DNA of 64,000 nt from Neolewinella marina (GTDB lineage: Bacteria; Bacteroidota; Bacteroidia; Chitinophagales; Saprospiraceae): contig NZ_PDLO01000001.1 in assembly GCF_002631205.1 (NCBI RefSeq), positions 186,001 through 250,000 of the forward strand. The letters are read 5' to 3'. Below, piece by piece: positions 27,990 through 39,096 of this stretch. Under the pieces are notes generated by a model. It saw only the letters and a list, made by a program, of their open reading frames with translations. It had not been told where the DNA came from and did no database searches. The position numbers and the translations under genes were made by a program. Position 1 is the stretch's first letter, and each line of letters starts with the position of its first letter.

Positions 27990-29519
27990 ATGCCAATCCT
28001 TGAATACCGATGGACCGTTCCGACCCGTTACGGTCCGGCCACCTACACGATAGAACTTTCCGACACCCGTCCCGCCCGGATTACGGCTTTGCCCCTGGCC
28101 GGCATGCCCGAAAGCGTGCTCAAGCTCACCTACGGTGCCAACTGGGAAGGGGTCCGCGCCTACCTGCAGGACCTTGCCGCCACCCTGCCCTACCGCCTCA
28201 CCGCAGCCCTGGCTACGGCTTCTCCCCCGCCCCCCTTCCAGGGATTGGTGGAAGCATTCCGCGACAACTTCCCCGACGCAGCCCAACTGTCCACTCCGGC
28301 CGCCACGGGTTCCCTGGCCCTCTACGCTTTCGACGAAGCGGAAGTGAACGCTGCGCTGGAGAGGATCACCCTTTCTGTACCGGAAGTCGACTGCCCGACG
28401 GATACCGAAGCGTTGATCGACTACCTGCAGGCCCTGCTGGCAACGGCCACGGACTCCACCACCCGTTTATTATTCAAGGTGCTGGGCGCGCTGGGGCACG
28501 GCCGGGCCCGGGACGTCCTGCTGGGACTACTCGAGTCGGAAGGGCGGCATCCGTATACCGCGGAGATCCTGCAGGCGCTGAGTAACTATGCGGAAGCGGC
28601 TACGCTGGTGCGGTTGGTGGAAGTGTACCGGACGGGAAAAATCGGTGAGGAGAATCTTCCCCCATACCTCGGGCTACTGAAGGCATTCTCCGGCCCCTTT
28701 GCGCAGGAGCACCTGGTAGAACTGTTGGACGACCATCCCCGGCAGGTTGAGCCCATCACTGAGGTGTTGCGGTCCAATCACCTGTCGGTAAGCTCAGTAT
28801 CCCGCATTATCCATACCAGATTCGATAGGGAGCAGGACTACCCCGTACTCGATGGGCTGTTGCGGGAGCTGCTGCGGCTGGAAGGGTCCGAGGCGCCGGT
28901 CAGCCTGGCTGACATGAACCAAAAGGTGGATGCCCCCGCCTTTACCGACGTCCCCCCGGTGAACTGGCCCCAGCAATTGGAACCGGGGTGGGCGGAGCTG
29001 GTGCGGCTCACGCCCCGTAAGGAGGCGCTGGACATCATCAGCGAATATCTGAACCGTCCGGAGCCCCGGTTGCAGCGCAACGCCCTCCTGCAACTCAAGG
29101 TGCTGCTGTCCGGGGAGGTACCGGCGGACCCACTGCCCGAACGCATTGAATCCCGCCTGCGCACCCTGGTGGCCTCCCGCTACGACAAAGTGTACGTGGA
29201 GGCACTCAATGTACTCGGCCGCCGTGCCCTGCCGCTGGCCGACCGGACGGCCATGCTGGATGCCGTGCTGGGCATCAGCATTGGATCACGCTACCGCTTC
29301 GTGGTGTTGACCGCCCTGCGGCGCATTGGCCACTCCGCTACCTACCGCGACCGGGCCCGTGACTACCTCCTGAAGCAGATCCGGGAGACTACTGATCCAG
29401 AACGCCTTGAACAGATTGCCGCCCTGTTGCCTTTTGTGGAAAAATACCTCGGGGACATCGACGACCTGCGGCAGGCACTGCGGGAGCGGGTCCCCACCGG
29501 CGGGCAAACGCCGGGGTAG
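27990..29519 (+). CDS. HEAT-like alpha-solenoid protein
   Basis: A 509-residue protein whose bulk (from about residue 140) is built of helical pairs with repeat signatures such as LLFKVLGALGHGRARDVLLGLL, ILQALSNYAEAATLVRLV and YVEALNVLGRRALPLADR. This is an alpha-solenoid, a typical protein-protein interaction scaffold. The first 100 residues are beta-rich and distinct (PILEYRWTVPTRYGPATYTIEL). No catalytic motif is seen. It begins 22 bp after the VWA gene and probably forms the third subunit or adaptor of the MoxR-VWA set. I do not recognise a named family. Confidence 0.78.
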   Translation: MPILEYRWTVPTRYGPATYTIELSDTRPARITALPLAGMPESVLKLTYGANWEGVRAYLQDLAATLPYRLTAALATASPPPPFQGLVEAFRDNFPDAAQLSTPAATGSLALYAFDEAEVNAALERITLSVPEVDCPTDTEALIDYLQALLATATDSTTRLLFKVLGALGHGRARDVLLGLLESEGRHPYTAEILQALSNYAEAATLVRLVEVYRTGKIGEENLPPYLGLLKAFSGPFAQEHLVELLDDHPRQVEPITEVLRSNHLSVSSVSRIIHTRFDREQDYPVLDGLLRELLRLEGSEAPVSLADMNQKVDAPAFTDVPPVNWPQQLEPGWAELVRLTPRKEALDIISEYLNRPEPRLQRNALLQLKVLLSGEVPADPLPERIESRLRTLVASRYDKVYVEALNVLGRRALPLADRTAMLDAVLGISIGSRYRFVVLTALRRIGHSATYRDRARDYLLKQIRETTDPERLEQIAALLPFVEKYLGDIDDLRQALRERVPTGGQTPG

Positions 29520-29547
29520 ATCCGTTCATCCAGCAAAACCATTCGGC

Positions 29548-30774
29548 TTGGCAGAAGCGCAACTGAAACGCAACCTAGGACTTCTTGACATACTAATGTT
29601 TGGCATCGGCGGCATCGTCGGGGCCGGTATCTACGCCATCGTCGGCGAAGCGGCCGGCATCAGCGGCAACCTGCTGTGGGCCAGCTTTCTGGTGGCGGCC
29701 ACCGTAGCGCTGCTGACCGCCACCACCTACGCCGAATTCGTGAGCCGATTCCCCGACGCGGGTGGCAGCTTCGAATACGTCAAGCAGGGGTTCGGGCAGA
29801 CCACGGCCCTGTGGTTCAGCATCATGATGCTGTTCACCGGGGTGGTAGCAGCGGGGGCCATTGCCATCAGTTTCAGTGAGTACCTCGGGCGGCTCTGGGA
29901 GGTTCCCCGGTGGATTATTACCCTCGGGGTTATCGTGGTCATGGGGCTGATCAACGCCGTCGGCGTACAGCAGGCCAGCTGGTTCAATACACTGGCCACG
30001 GTGGTCACCCTGGCCGGCCTGGCTGCCATCGTTTACTTCGCCATACCGGAGTGGGGCTCGGTTCCCCTGCTGGAATCCGAGGGCGTCGGCTGGACCGCCA
30101 TAGCCTCCGGCGGGGCGCTTATCTTCTTCAGCTTCATCGGCTACGAGGACCTGGTAAAGATGGCCGAAGAAACCCGGGAGCCCAGGAAGACCATGCCGCG
30201 CGGCATCCTGATTTCGGGGGTAGTCGTGCTGCTGGTGTACCTGCTCGTGGCGGTGAGCGCGGTGTCCGTTCTTCCACCGGAGGAACTGGCGCAGGAATCC
30301 GGTCCACTGGCGGCGGTGTTGCGGCGGAGCGCGGGTGCCGGCTGGGCCACGGCCATTGTCGTGGTAGCCCTGTTTGCGACCAGCAAGACGATCCTGTCCA
30401 ACATCCTGGGCACCAGCCGCCTGCTTTACGACGTGGCCCGCGATGGTGGTATGTCCTGGTTGCAGCGGCTGACCCGCGTTAACCGGAAAACCGGCACCCC
30501 CTTGCCGGCCATTCTCCTGATCACCCTGCTCGCGCTGGCCTTTGGCCTCATCGGAAACCTGAAGGTGGTGGCCAGCATCAGCAATATATTTATTATGCTG
30601 GTCTTCCTGGCCGTCAACGCTGCCCTGCTCAATTTTCGCCGGCAGCACCCCGATGCACCCACCCCGCGGTTCCGGGTGCCCCTCCAGGTCGGGGGCTACC
30701 CCCTGCCGACCATGCTCGCCCTGGTGGGCGTGCTGATCCTGCTGGGCTTTAACGTCGCCAATATTCTGGGTTAA
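29548..30774 (+). CDS. APC family amino acid permease
   Basis: An inner-membrane transporter of the amino acid-polyamine-organocation superfamily. Counting from a TTG start at 29548, after the HEAT gene has ended, it has 408 residues. It shows the family's first-helix glycine motif GIGGIVGAGIYAIVGEAAG, then YAEFVSRFPDAGGSFEYVKQGFG and FFSFIGYEDLVKMAEETREPRKTMPRG. This gives about 12 helices in all. The frame extends to 29407 inside the previous gene, but those residues read as out-of-frame HEAT sequence, so the non-ATG start is preferred. The substrate is not predictable. Confidence 0.9.
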   Translation: MAEAQLKRNLGLLDILMFGIGGIVGAGIYAIVGEAAGISGNLLWASFLVAATVALLTATTYAEFVSRFPDAGGSFEYVKQGFGQTTALWFSIMMLFTGVVAAGAIAISFSEYLGRLWEVPRWIITLGVIVVMGLINAVGVQQASWFNTLATVVTLAGLAAIVYFAIPEWGSVPLLESEGVGWTAIASGGALIFFSFIGYEDLVKMAEETREPRKTMPRGILISGVVVLLVYLLVAVSAVSVLPPEELAQESGPLAAVLRRSAGAGWATAIVVVALFATSKTILSNILGTSRLLYDVARDGGMSWLQRLTRVNRKTGTPLPAILLITLLALAFGLIGNLKVVASISNIFIMLVFLAVNAALLNFRRQHPDAPTPRFRVPLQVGGYPLPTMLALVGVLILLGFNVANILG

Positions 30775-30781
30775 GTCCGGG

Positions 30782-33700
30782 CTAGCGGGCGGAAAAGGTC
30801 GTACTTCCTTCCAGCTCGGTGAACTGCACGGGAACCACGCCGGAGCCCCCCTGCTCGGTGGTGTACACTCCGTAGATGGAATCCACGGCCTCCATGGTCA
30901 ACTTGTTGTGGGTGACGATGATGAACTGGCTGTCGCGGCTGAACTTCTTGACGATGCGGTTGAACTTCGCAATGTTGGCATCGTCGAGGGGGGCGTCCAC
31001 CTCATCGAAAATACAGAAGGGGGCCGGCTTCAGCAGGTAGAGGGCGAACAGCAGGGCCGTAGCCGTGAGGGTCTTTTCACCCCCCGAAAGCTGGCTGATG
31101 GTCTGGGGTCGCTTGCCCTTGGGTTTGGCCACGATCTCAATGCCGGATTCCAGGGGATTCTCCGGATCCAGCAGGATGAGGTCGCAATTGTCGTCTTCGG
31201 TGAACAGGCTGCGGAACACGTCGATGAAGAATACCCTGACCCGCTCGAAGGCGTCCAGGAACTGTACCGTAGCCGTGTCCTCGATTTCCTTGATGGTCTT
31301 GAGCAGCGTCCCCTTGGCCGCGATGATGTCGTCGCGCTGCTGGGTGATGGTTTCGTGCCGCTCCTTCATCTCGTCGTAGGCTTCCACGGCCATGGGATTG
31401 ATCTCCCCGTAATTTCCGATGCGGCTGCGGAGGCGGTCCACCTTGATTTCCAGGTCGGTAACCGTACCGGTCCATTCTTCCACTTCCACCGCTGCGAGTT
31501 GCTCCAGGTCGAGGTTGAACTCGATCTTGAGGCGTTCCTCCACGCCGTTGAGCTTGAAGCGTACGTCCGTGAATTTCTCCCGCAGCTGGTTCACCTTCAC
31601 CTGGGCATCCTGCCGCAAGCGGTTTTCCCGGCGAAGTTCGTCCTCGCGGGCGTTGATCAGGGAGCGGGCGTCGTAGTAGGCCTTTTCCGCCGAGCTCAGG
31701 GTGGCCTGGTATTCCTCCTTTTCCTGCCGCATCTGACCGATGTTGCGCTCCAGGGTGCCTTCCTGCTGGCTGATCTGCCCGGCCTCGCGCTCCAGCGACT
31801 TCAGCTGTTCCCGGTTGGTCACCTCCTGCCGCTGCAGTTCTTCCCGGCGTTTGCCCCGGAAGGCCAGTTCCCGTTCCAGGGTTTCCACCCGGTTTTGCTG
31901 CTGGATGAAGAGGATGTTCTCTTGGTTGTAGGCCGCACTGGCCGAGGAGAGCTCCTCGCTCAGCCGGCGGTAGTCCTCGTCGGTACCGGCTACGTTGTGG
32001 CGCAGGTGATTGATTCGGTCCCTCAGGCCAATGAGTTCGGCGTCCATCTCGCGGTTCAGCTGCACCAGCTTGTCGGCCTCCTCCTGCAACTGGGCGTTCT
32101 TCGCCTGGGTGTCGGTGAAGTAGGACTGAAAGCCCTCGGCCCGGGCCTGTAGTCCGGCGGCCCGCTGCTGCAGTTTGTTCAGCTCACGCTGCTTCTCCGG
32201 AATCTGGCGATCGAGTCGCTGTCCCCGCAATTCGGCCAGGGTGGAGCGCTGCTGCTCCAGTTCACGGCTCAGGGCGGCGGAGCGTTCCTCGGCCTCGCGG
32301 ATTTCGCGGTGGAGGAGTTCGAGGTTTTTCTTGCGGCCGATCTTCTTGCCCTCGAACAGTCCGACGGAACCACCGGATACCGAGTAGGCACGGCGGATGT
32401 ACTGCCCGCCGCTCGACAGGATGGTCACCCCATCCGCGGGCTGGGGCGGCAGTTGTTCCTCCGGGGTCACGTAAACGCCATGCAGTAGACGGTCGGTGAG
32501 CTTGCGGAAGGGTGCGTCCACGGTTACCACCTCCGCGGCGGGGCGGGTTCCGGCGGGGGAAGCGGTTGGGGCGGTAGCTTCGTCGGGGATGGCCTCCAGG
32601 ATAAAAAAGTGTGCCTTGCCCTTCTGCTTGTCGGCCAGCAACTGGATGGCGGCCTGGGCCTCCTGGGGGGAGGAAACGACGTAGTGGTTCAGGTAGGGCT
32701 CGAGGAAGTTCTCGATGGCCGCCCGGTAATCGGGCTCTACCAGCAGCAGGTCGGAAAGCAGCTGGGGGTCCGGGGTCCAGCTGCGGTTCTTGCTCAGGTA
32801 GCGGATCGACTCGGGAAACCCTTCCAGGCTGTCGATCATGCTCTTGGTCAGCTTGTATTCGTTGCGGCGGGCGTCTAGTCCCCGGTTGATGCGCCCGAGT
32901 TCGGACTGCAGCCGCTCGGACTCTCCTACCGCCGTTTCGATGGCCTGCTGGCGTTGGGCTTCCCGGGTTTCGAGATCCGCCAGGGCGGCGGCGGCGGCCG
33001 ATTCATCCGCGTTCAGCTGCTGGATTTCCGACTCGAGGGTGGCCCGCTCCTTGGTGCGGTTCTCCATTTCCTCGAGGTTGCGATCCACCTGGTAGCGGTA
33101 GTTGTCGACCTGGTTGGAATTGATCGCCCGGCGTTTCTCCAGTTCAAACACCTTGCGTTCCTCCTGCTGCTGTTCGCGTAGTCCACTATCGAGTTGCGAC
33201 TTCAGGCCGGCGTGGCCCTCTTTTACCCGTTGCAGGGCCTGCTCGGCTTCCTGTCGGGCCGCCTCCCGCTGGGTAAGCTTTTCGCGCTCGGCACCCAGCT
33301 GTTCGGTCATTTGACCGATCTCGGTGGCGTAGGTTTCCAGTTGTCCGCTGGCGGCGCGGATCTCTTCGGCCAGCTTGCGGGTCTGCTGGTCGATGAAGGT
33401 CTTGCGCTGCTGCAGCAAGCGCTGGTCGTTCTCAAGGCCGCGGAGTTCCCCGACCAGGGCGTTCAGTTTGCGTTGCCGCTCTCCGACCAGCCGCTCTTTG
33501 TCGACGTGGCGCTGCCGTTCCTGATCGAGCTGGGTTTCCAGCTCGGTGATGCGGGATTCGGTATGCTTGTAGCTTTCTTCCGCCTGGGCGGTCTCCTCTT
33601 TGAGCCGGGCGTGATCGAGCCGCAGTTTCTCTACCCGAATGCCGGTCAGCAGCAGACTGAAATCACGGTACTGTTGCTTCAGGTCGCGGTACTTGCGTGC

Positions 33701-34333
33701 GCGCTTGGCCTGCTTTTCGAGGCTGCTGAGGTTATTGGTGATCTCGTGGAGGACGTCCTCAATACGGTCGAGGTCATCCTCGGTGTTCTTGAGTTTGCGC
33801 AGCGACTCCTTCTTCCGGTCCTTGTACTTGCTGATGCCGGCCGCCTGCTCGAACATCCGCCGCCGGCTGTTGTCCTTGTCGGCCAGGATGTCGTCCACCA
33901 TGCCCAGGGCGATGATGGCGTAGGAGTTGGAACCGATACCGGTGTCGAGGAAGAGGTTGCGGATGTCCTTGAGTCGGCACTGCACCCCGTTCAGGCGATA
34001 CTCGGAATCGCCGCTGCGGTAGAGCATCCGGGTGACGGTCACCGTGGTGTAGTCGGTGGCCAGCAGGGACTTGTCGTTCTCGAAGGTGAGGCTGACGGAG
34101 GCCAGGTTGCCGGGCTTCTTCTTGCGGGTTCCGTTGAAGATCACGGAGGCCATCTTGTCGAGGCGCAGTTCGGAGCCTTTCTGTTCGCCGAGTACCCAGC
34201 GGATGGCGTCCACGATGTTGCTCTTGCCCGAACCATTGGGGCCTACGATGCCGATTACGTCGGCGTCGAAGTTCACCACCGTCTGGCTGGCGAAACTCTT
34301 GAATCCCTTTATCTCCAGTTGCTTCAGTCGCAT
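30782..34333 (-). CDS. smc: Chromosome segregation ATPase SMC
   Basis: SMC forms the core of the bacterial condensin that compacts and separates chromosomes. The 1183-residue protein has the full layout. It has an N-terminal head with Walker A GPNGSGKSN, a long coiled coil (about 170-500) and a hinge domain (about 505-650). A returning coiled coil (about 660-1010) leads to a C-terminal head with signature LSGGEK and Walker B CIFDEVDAPLDD. A small Ala/Thr/Pro insertion (EATAPTASPAGT) lies in the hinge. An exact TACCTTTG box sits just upstream. No scpA or scpB is adjacent. Confidence 0.97.
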   Translation of the reverse strand: MRLKQLEIKGFKSFASQTVVNFDADVIGIVGPNGSGKSNIVDAIRWVLGEQKGSELRLDKMASVIFNGTRKKKPGNLASVSLTFENDKSLLATDYTTVTVTRMLYRSGDSEYRLNGVQCRLKDIRNLFLDTGIGSNSYAIIALGMVDDILADKDNSRRRMFEQAAGISKYKDRKKESLRKLKNTEDDLDRIEDVLHEITNNLSSLEKQAKRARKYRDLKQQYRDFSLLLTGIRVEKLRLDHARLKEETAQAEESYKHTESRITELETQLDQERQRHVDKERLVGERQRKLNALVGELRGLENDQRLLQQRKTFIDQQTRKLAEEIRAASGQLETYATEIGQMTEQLGAEREKLTQREAARQEAEQALQRVKEGHAGLKSQLDSGLREQQQEERKVFELEKRRAINSNQVDNYRYQVDRNLEEMENRTKERATLESEIQQLNADESAAAAALADLETREAQRQQAIETAVGESERLQSELGRINRGLDARRNEYKLTKSMIDSLEGFPESIRYLSKNRSWTPDPQLLSDLLLVEPDYRAAIENFLEPYLNHYVVSSPQEAQAAIQLLADKQKGKAHFFILEAIPDEATAPTASPAGTRPAAEVVTVDAPFRKLTDRLLHGVYVTPEEQLPPQPADGVTILSSGGQYIRRAYSVSGGSVGLFEGKKIGRKKNLELLHREIREAEERSAALSRELEQQRSTLAELRGQRLDRQIPEKQRELNKLQQRAAGLQARAEGFQSYFTDTQAKNAQLQEEADKLVQLNREMDAELIGLRDRINHLRHNVAGTDEDYRRLSEELSSASAAYNQENILFIQQQNRVETLERELAFRGKRREELQRQEVTNREQLKSLEREAGQISQQEGTLERNIGQMRQEKEEYQATLSSAEKAYYDARSLINAREDELRRENRLRQDAQVKVNQLREKFTDVRFKLNGVEERLKIEFNLDLEQLAAVEVEEWTGTVTDLEIKVDRLRSRIGNYGEINPMAVEAYDEMKERHETITQQRDDIIAAKGTLLKTIKEIEDTATVQFLDAFERVRVFFIDVFRSLFTEDDNCDLILLDPENPLESGIEIVAKPKGKRPQTISQLSGGEKTLTATALLFALYLLKPAPFCIFDEVDAPLDDANIAKFNRIVKKFSRDSQFIIVTHNKLTMEAVDSIYGVYTTEQGGSGVVPVQFTELEGSTTFSAR

Positions 34334-34341
34334 TCGGCCCG

Positions 34342-34349
34342 CAAAGGTA
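34342..34349 (-). promoter_or_regulatory. Bacteroidota -7 box for smc
   Basis: Read on the minus strand this is TACCTTTG, an exact TAnnTTTG match. It ends 8 bp before the smc ATG, so the predicted transcript would have almost no leader. Confidence 0.6.
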
Positions 34350-34387
34350 CTACGCAGCCCTGGCTTTCCCTTAGTGGATAAGCAAAA

Positions 34388-35254
34388 CTAAAAGTGGCGC
34401 GTCCTTACGTAAAACTCCTTGTCGCGCACGCCGAAGGCCTGTACCAGTAGCGGGCTCACCACGAGGATGACGCGGCTGTCGTAGACCTGTTCGGGGATGC
34501 GCCCCACGACCTGGGCGTAAATGGTCTTGCGGCTGCGGGGCTCCTCGATCTCCACCAGGCTGCCCAGGGGGGCGGTGCGGTGCAGTACCATCCATTTCGA
34601 GCGGTCGCCCCGGGTGGTCCAGGCGGCCTTCCCGTTGGTGAACAGCGGGGTCTTTTTGGCCGTCAGCGAATCCCAACGGGCGTGCAGGGGGCGGTTGCGC
34701 AGTACGTAGGGATCTTCTACCCTGACCTGGGCGTCGGGGTTGATGCCGTCGATGCGCAAGTAGCCGATCTTGACTACCTGACCGGGTTTAAGGTTCTCAG
34801 CCGTTAGTCCGGGGTTGAGGGCCTTGATTCGGCTGTCGTCGGGATGACCCAGCGTACGCCGGGTAAGCCCAAAAAGGGTTTCCCCGGGGGAGAGGCGGTA
34901 GCGCACGGGCACGAACCAGGCCACGCTGTCGCGGGAGAAACTTGGCCGGATGACGGTGCGGGGAATGGCTACGGTGACCTTAGTGCCGGGGGTATAACCT
35001 TTTCTTAACGCGGGGTTCAGGCGGTAGAGGTCGTCGAGGCTGAAACCGTAGAAACGGGCCGCGCCGTAGAGGGTCTGCTTCGGGGCCAGGTAGTGGTCAA
35101 AGAGGAGGTGGCCGGAGGCCGGATCGGAGCGCAGCACTACGGTATCCGTGGGCAACAGGAAGTAAAGGCTATCGCCGGTAGCGCCCAGGTTCTGCAGGAG
35201 AAAACCGGCACAAAAGATCAGACTCAGCAGGAACTTCGGTGGGAAAAACTTCAT
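34388..35254 (-). CDS. Secreted LysM-domain protein with RlpA-like C-terminus
   Basis: The 288-residue product starts at the ATG at 35254 with a signal peptide (residues 1-25). Two LysM-like units follow: LAPKQTLYGAARFYGFSLDDLYRLNPAL with IPRTV, and YRLSPGETLFGLTRRTLGHPDDSRIKALNPGL with KIGYL. LysM binds peptidoglycan. The last 90 residues (WMVLHRTAPLGSLVEIEEPRSRKTIYAQVVGRIP) resemble the double-psi beta-barrel of RlpA/expansin proteins, but I do not see a complete catalytic set. A periplasmic cell-wall role is likely. It lies between smc and the divergent clpC. Confidence 0.82.
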   Translation of the reverse strand: MKFFPPKFLLSLIFCAGFLLQNLGATGDSLYFLLPTDTVVLRSDPASGHLLFDHYLAPKQTLYGAARFYGFSLDDLYRLNPALRKGYTPGTKVTVAIPRTVIRPSFSRDSVAWFVPVRYRLSPGETLFGLTRRTLGHPDDSRIKALNPGLTAENLKPGQVVKIGYLRIDGINPDAQVRVEDPYVLRNRPLHARWDSLTAKKTPLFTNGKAAWTTRGDRSKWMVLHRTAPLGSLVEIEEPRSRKTIYAQVVGRIPEQVYDSRVILVVSPLLVQAFGVRDKEFYVRTRHF

Positions 35255-35432
35255 GGTAGCAGTAATGCACAGGATCCGGTTGTGGGCCACCGGCGGGGCG
35301 TGGGTAAAGGTAAGCAGAAGAGAGTGGACGCCGGACCCACCGGCCTATTCCTTAGGCTTTTCTTAAGTCGGCTGCCTCCCAAAACCGCCGTCCCCCTGCC
35401 TGCGGCGGGGCCGATAACCAACTATTGGCAAA

Positions 35433-35440
35433 TAGCTTTG
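35433..35440 (+). promoter_or_regulatory. Candidate -7 box upstream of clpC
   Basis: TAGCTTTG fits TAnnTTTG exactly, but it is about 200 bp before the clpC start and lacks a clear -33 TTTG. The TACCTTTA at 35552 is a competing, closer candidate. Confidence 0.35.
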
Positions 35441-35495
35441 TTTCGATACTGTAACGCAAGGGGGCCGCCGAATTATGTTGGCAAGCCCGGGCGAA

Positions 35496-35515
35496 TTGTC
35501 AGGATTTTTTGTCAG
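35496..35515 (+). repeat. Direct repeat TTGTCAG x2
   Basis: Two identical TTGTCAG heptamers are spaced 13 bp start to start (35496-35502 and 35509-35515) in the clpC leader region. They could be tandem sites for a heat-shock or stress regulator; no regulator is identified. Confidence 0.4.
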
Positions 35516-35644
35516 TACCCGAGTGATGGCACAGTTCTTTCAGTTAGCCCTTACCTTTAAGGCAGGGCCCTTACGCTTTACGTTATTTTATGGCACCGGC
35601 GCCCCGCCGCCTAATTTATTGATTACCCCTCCAAAGTTTATTGA

Positions 35645-38212
<2,568 letters not shown>

Positions 38213-38218
38213 CTTACG

Positions 38219-38263
38219 ACCGGCCGGCGCGGCTCCCACAGGCGCGTCGGCCGGTTTTATTTT
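38219..38263 (+). terminator. Rho-independent terminator of clpC
   Basis: ACCGGCCG (38219-38226) pairs with CGGCCGGT (38248-38255), with a further GCGC/GCGC inside, followed by TTTTATTTT. It begins 6 bp after the clpC stop. Confidence 0.88.
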
Positions 38264-38366
38264 CCTCCGGTACCAAATAATTTAATGTTCTGGAGGGACA
38301 GTAGGGATTAGGATGAACTTTAGCATCCTCCGTACTTTTACATTTTATAACATAACCCAACATCTA

Positions 38367-39011
38367 TTGGCTAAGAGAAGAGGCGGCGGCCGCAACCGTT
38401 ATACGCGTAGAGAAGAAACTACCCCCCAATTCCGGATCAACGACATGATCCGGGTACCCGAGGTACGCCTGGTTGGCGACAACCTCGAGGAGATTTCCGG
38501 TGAAATCGGAACCAAGCTGGAAAGCGGCACCGTTTTCGACACCCGACAGGTAAAAGGCTGGGGACGTGACCTGGGCCTCGACCTGGTGGAAATCAGCCCC
38601 AATGCTTCCCCTCCCGTAGTCCGTCTGACCGACTACAAGAAGTTCCTCTACGAGAAGAAGCGCAAAGAAAAAGAAATCCGCAACAAGGCCGTGAAGACGG
38701 TCATTAAGGAAGTCCGCTTCGGCCCGAATACGGACGACCACGACTTTGAATTCAAGGTCCGCCACGCACGGGGCTTCCTGGAGGACGGCGCCAAGGTAAA
38801 GGCCTACGTACACTTCCGCGGCCGCTCCATCGTCTTCAAGGATCGCGGCGAGCTTCTCCTGCTCCGCTTCATGAAGGAACTCGAGGACCTGGGTGCCGCC
38901 GAGGCCATGCCGAAAATGGAAGGCCGCCGGATGAACGTCATCATCAGCCCGAAAAAGGTTGCCAAGAAATCCAAATCCAAGTCCGATTCCGACAGCGATT
39001 CCAACGACTGA
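38367..39011 (+). CDS. infC: Translation initiation factor IF-3
   Basis: IF-3 binds the 30S subunit and checks start-codon pairing. The best start is the TTG at 38367, giving LAKRRGGGRNRYTRREE, the standard Bacteroidota N-terminus; infC is well known for non-ATG starts. The N-domain has RINDMIRVPEVRLVGDN, then PPVVRLTDYKKFLYEKKRK, and the C-domain contains EVRFGPNTDDHDFEFKVRHARGFLEDGAKVK. The 214-residue form ends in a Lys/Ser/Asp-rich tail (KSKSKSDSDSDSND). The frame continues upstream to 38313 without homology. The usual partners rpmI and rplT do not follow; EngB does, after a strong terminator. Confidence 0.94.
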   Translation: MAKRRGGGRNRYTRREETTPQFRINDMIRVPEVRLVGDNLEEISGEIGTKLESGTVFDTRQVKGWGRDLGLDLVEISPNASPPVVRLTDYKKFLYEKKRKEKEIRNKAVKTVIKEVRFGPNTDDHDFEFKVRHARGFLEDGAKVKAYVHFRGRSIVFKDRGELLLLRFMKELEDLGAAEAMPKMEGRRMNVIISPKKVAKKSKSKSDSDSDSND

Positions 39012-39031
39012 TCGTGATCGACGATGCATAG

Positions 39032-39071
39032 GGGCGTCCGCTTACTTCGGTGAGCGGACGCCCTTTATTTT
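39032..39071 (+). terminator. Rho-independent terminator of infC
   Basis: A stem of 11 perfect pairs (39032-39042 with 39053-39063) extends by T-G, A-T and C-G onto a TTCG tetraloop and is followed by TTTATTTTA. It separates infC from engB. Confidence 0.9.
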
Positions 39072-39096
39072 ATGACTCCGCAAACCCCTTGCCGCA

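Larger units (their letters stand above)
35255..35644. other. clpC upstream region with candidate promoters and TTGTCAG repeats
   Basis: This 390-bp divergent spacer holds an exact TAGCTTTG (35433-35440) and a near match TACCTTTA (35552-35559, with TTCTTT about 12 bp upstream), both on the plus strand. It also holds a direct repeat TTGTCAG at 35496-35502 and 35509-35515. No coding sequence or RNA family is recognised. Confidence 0.45.
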
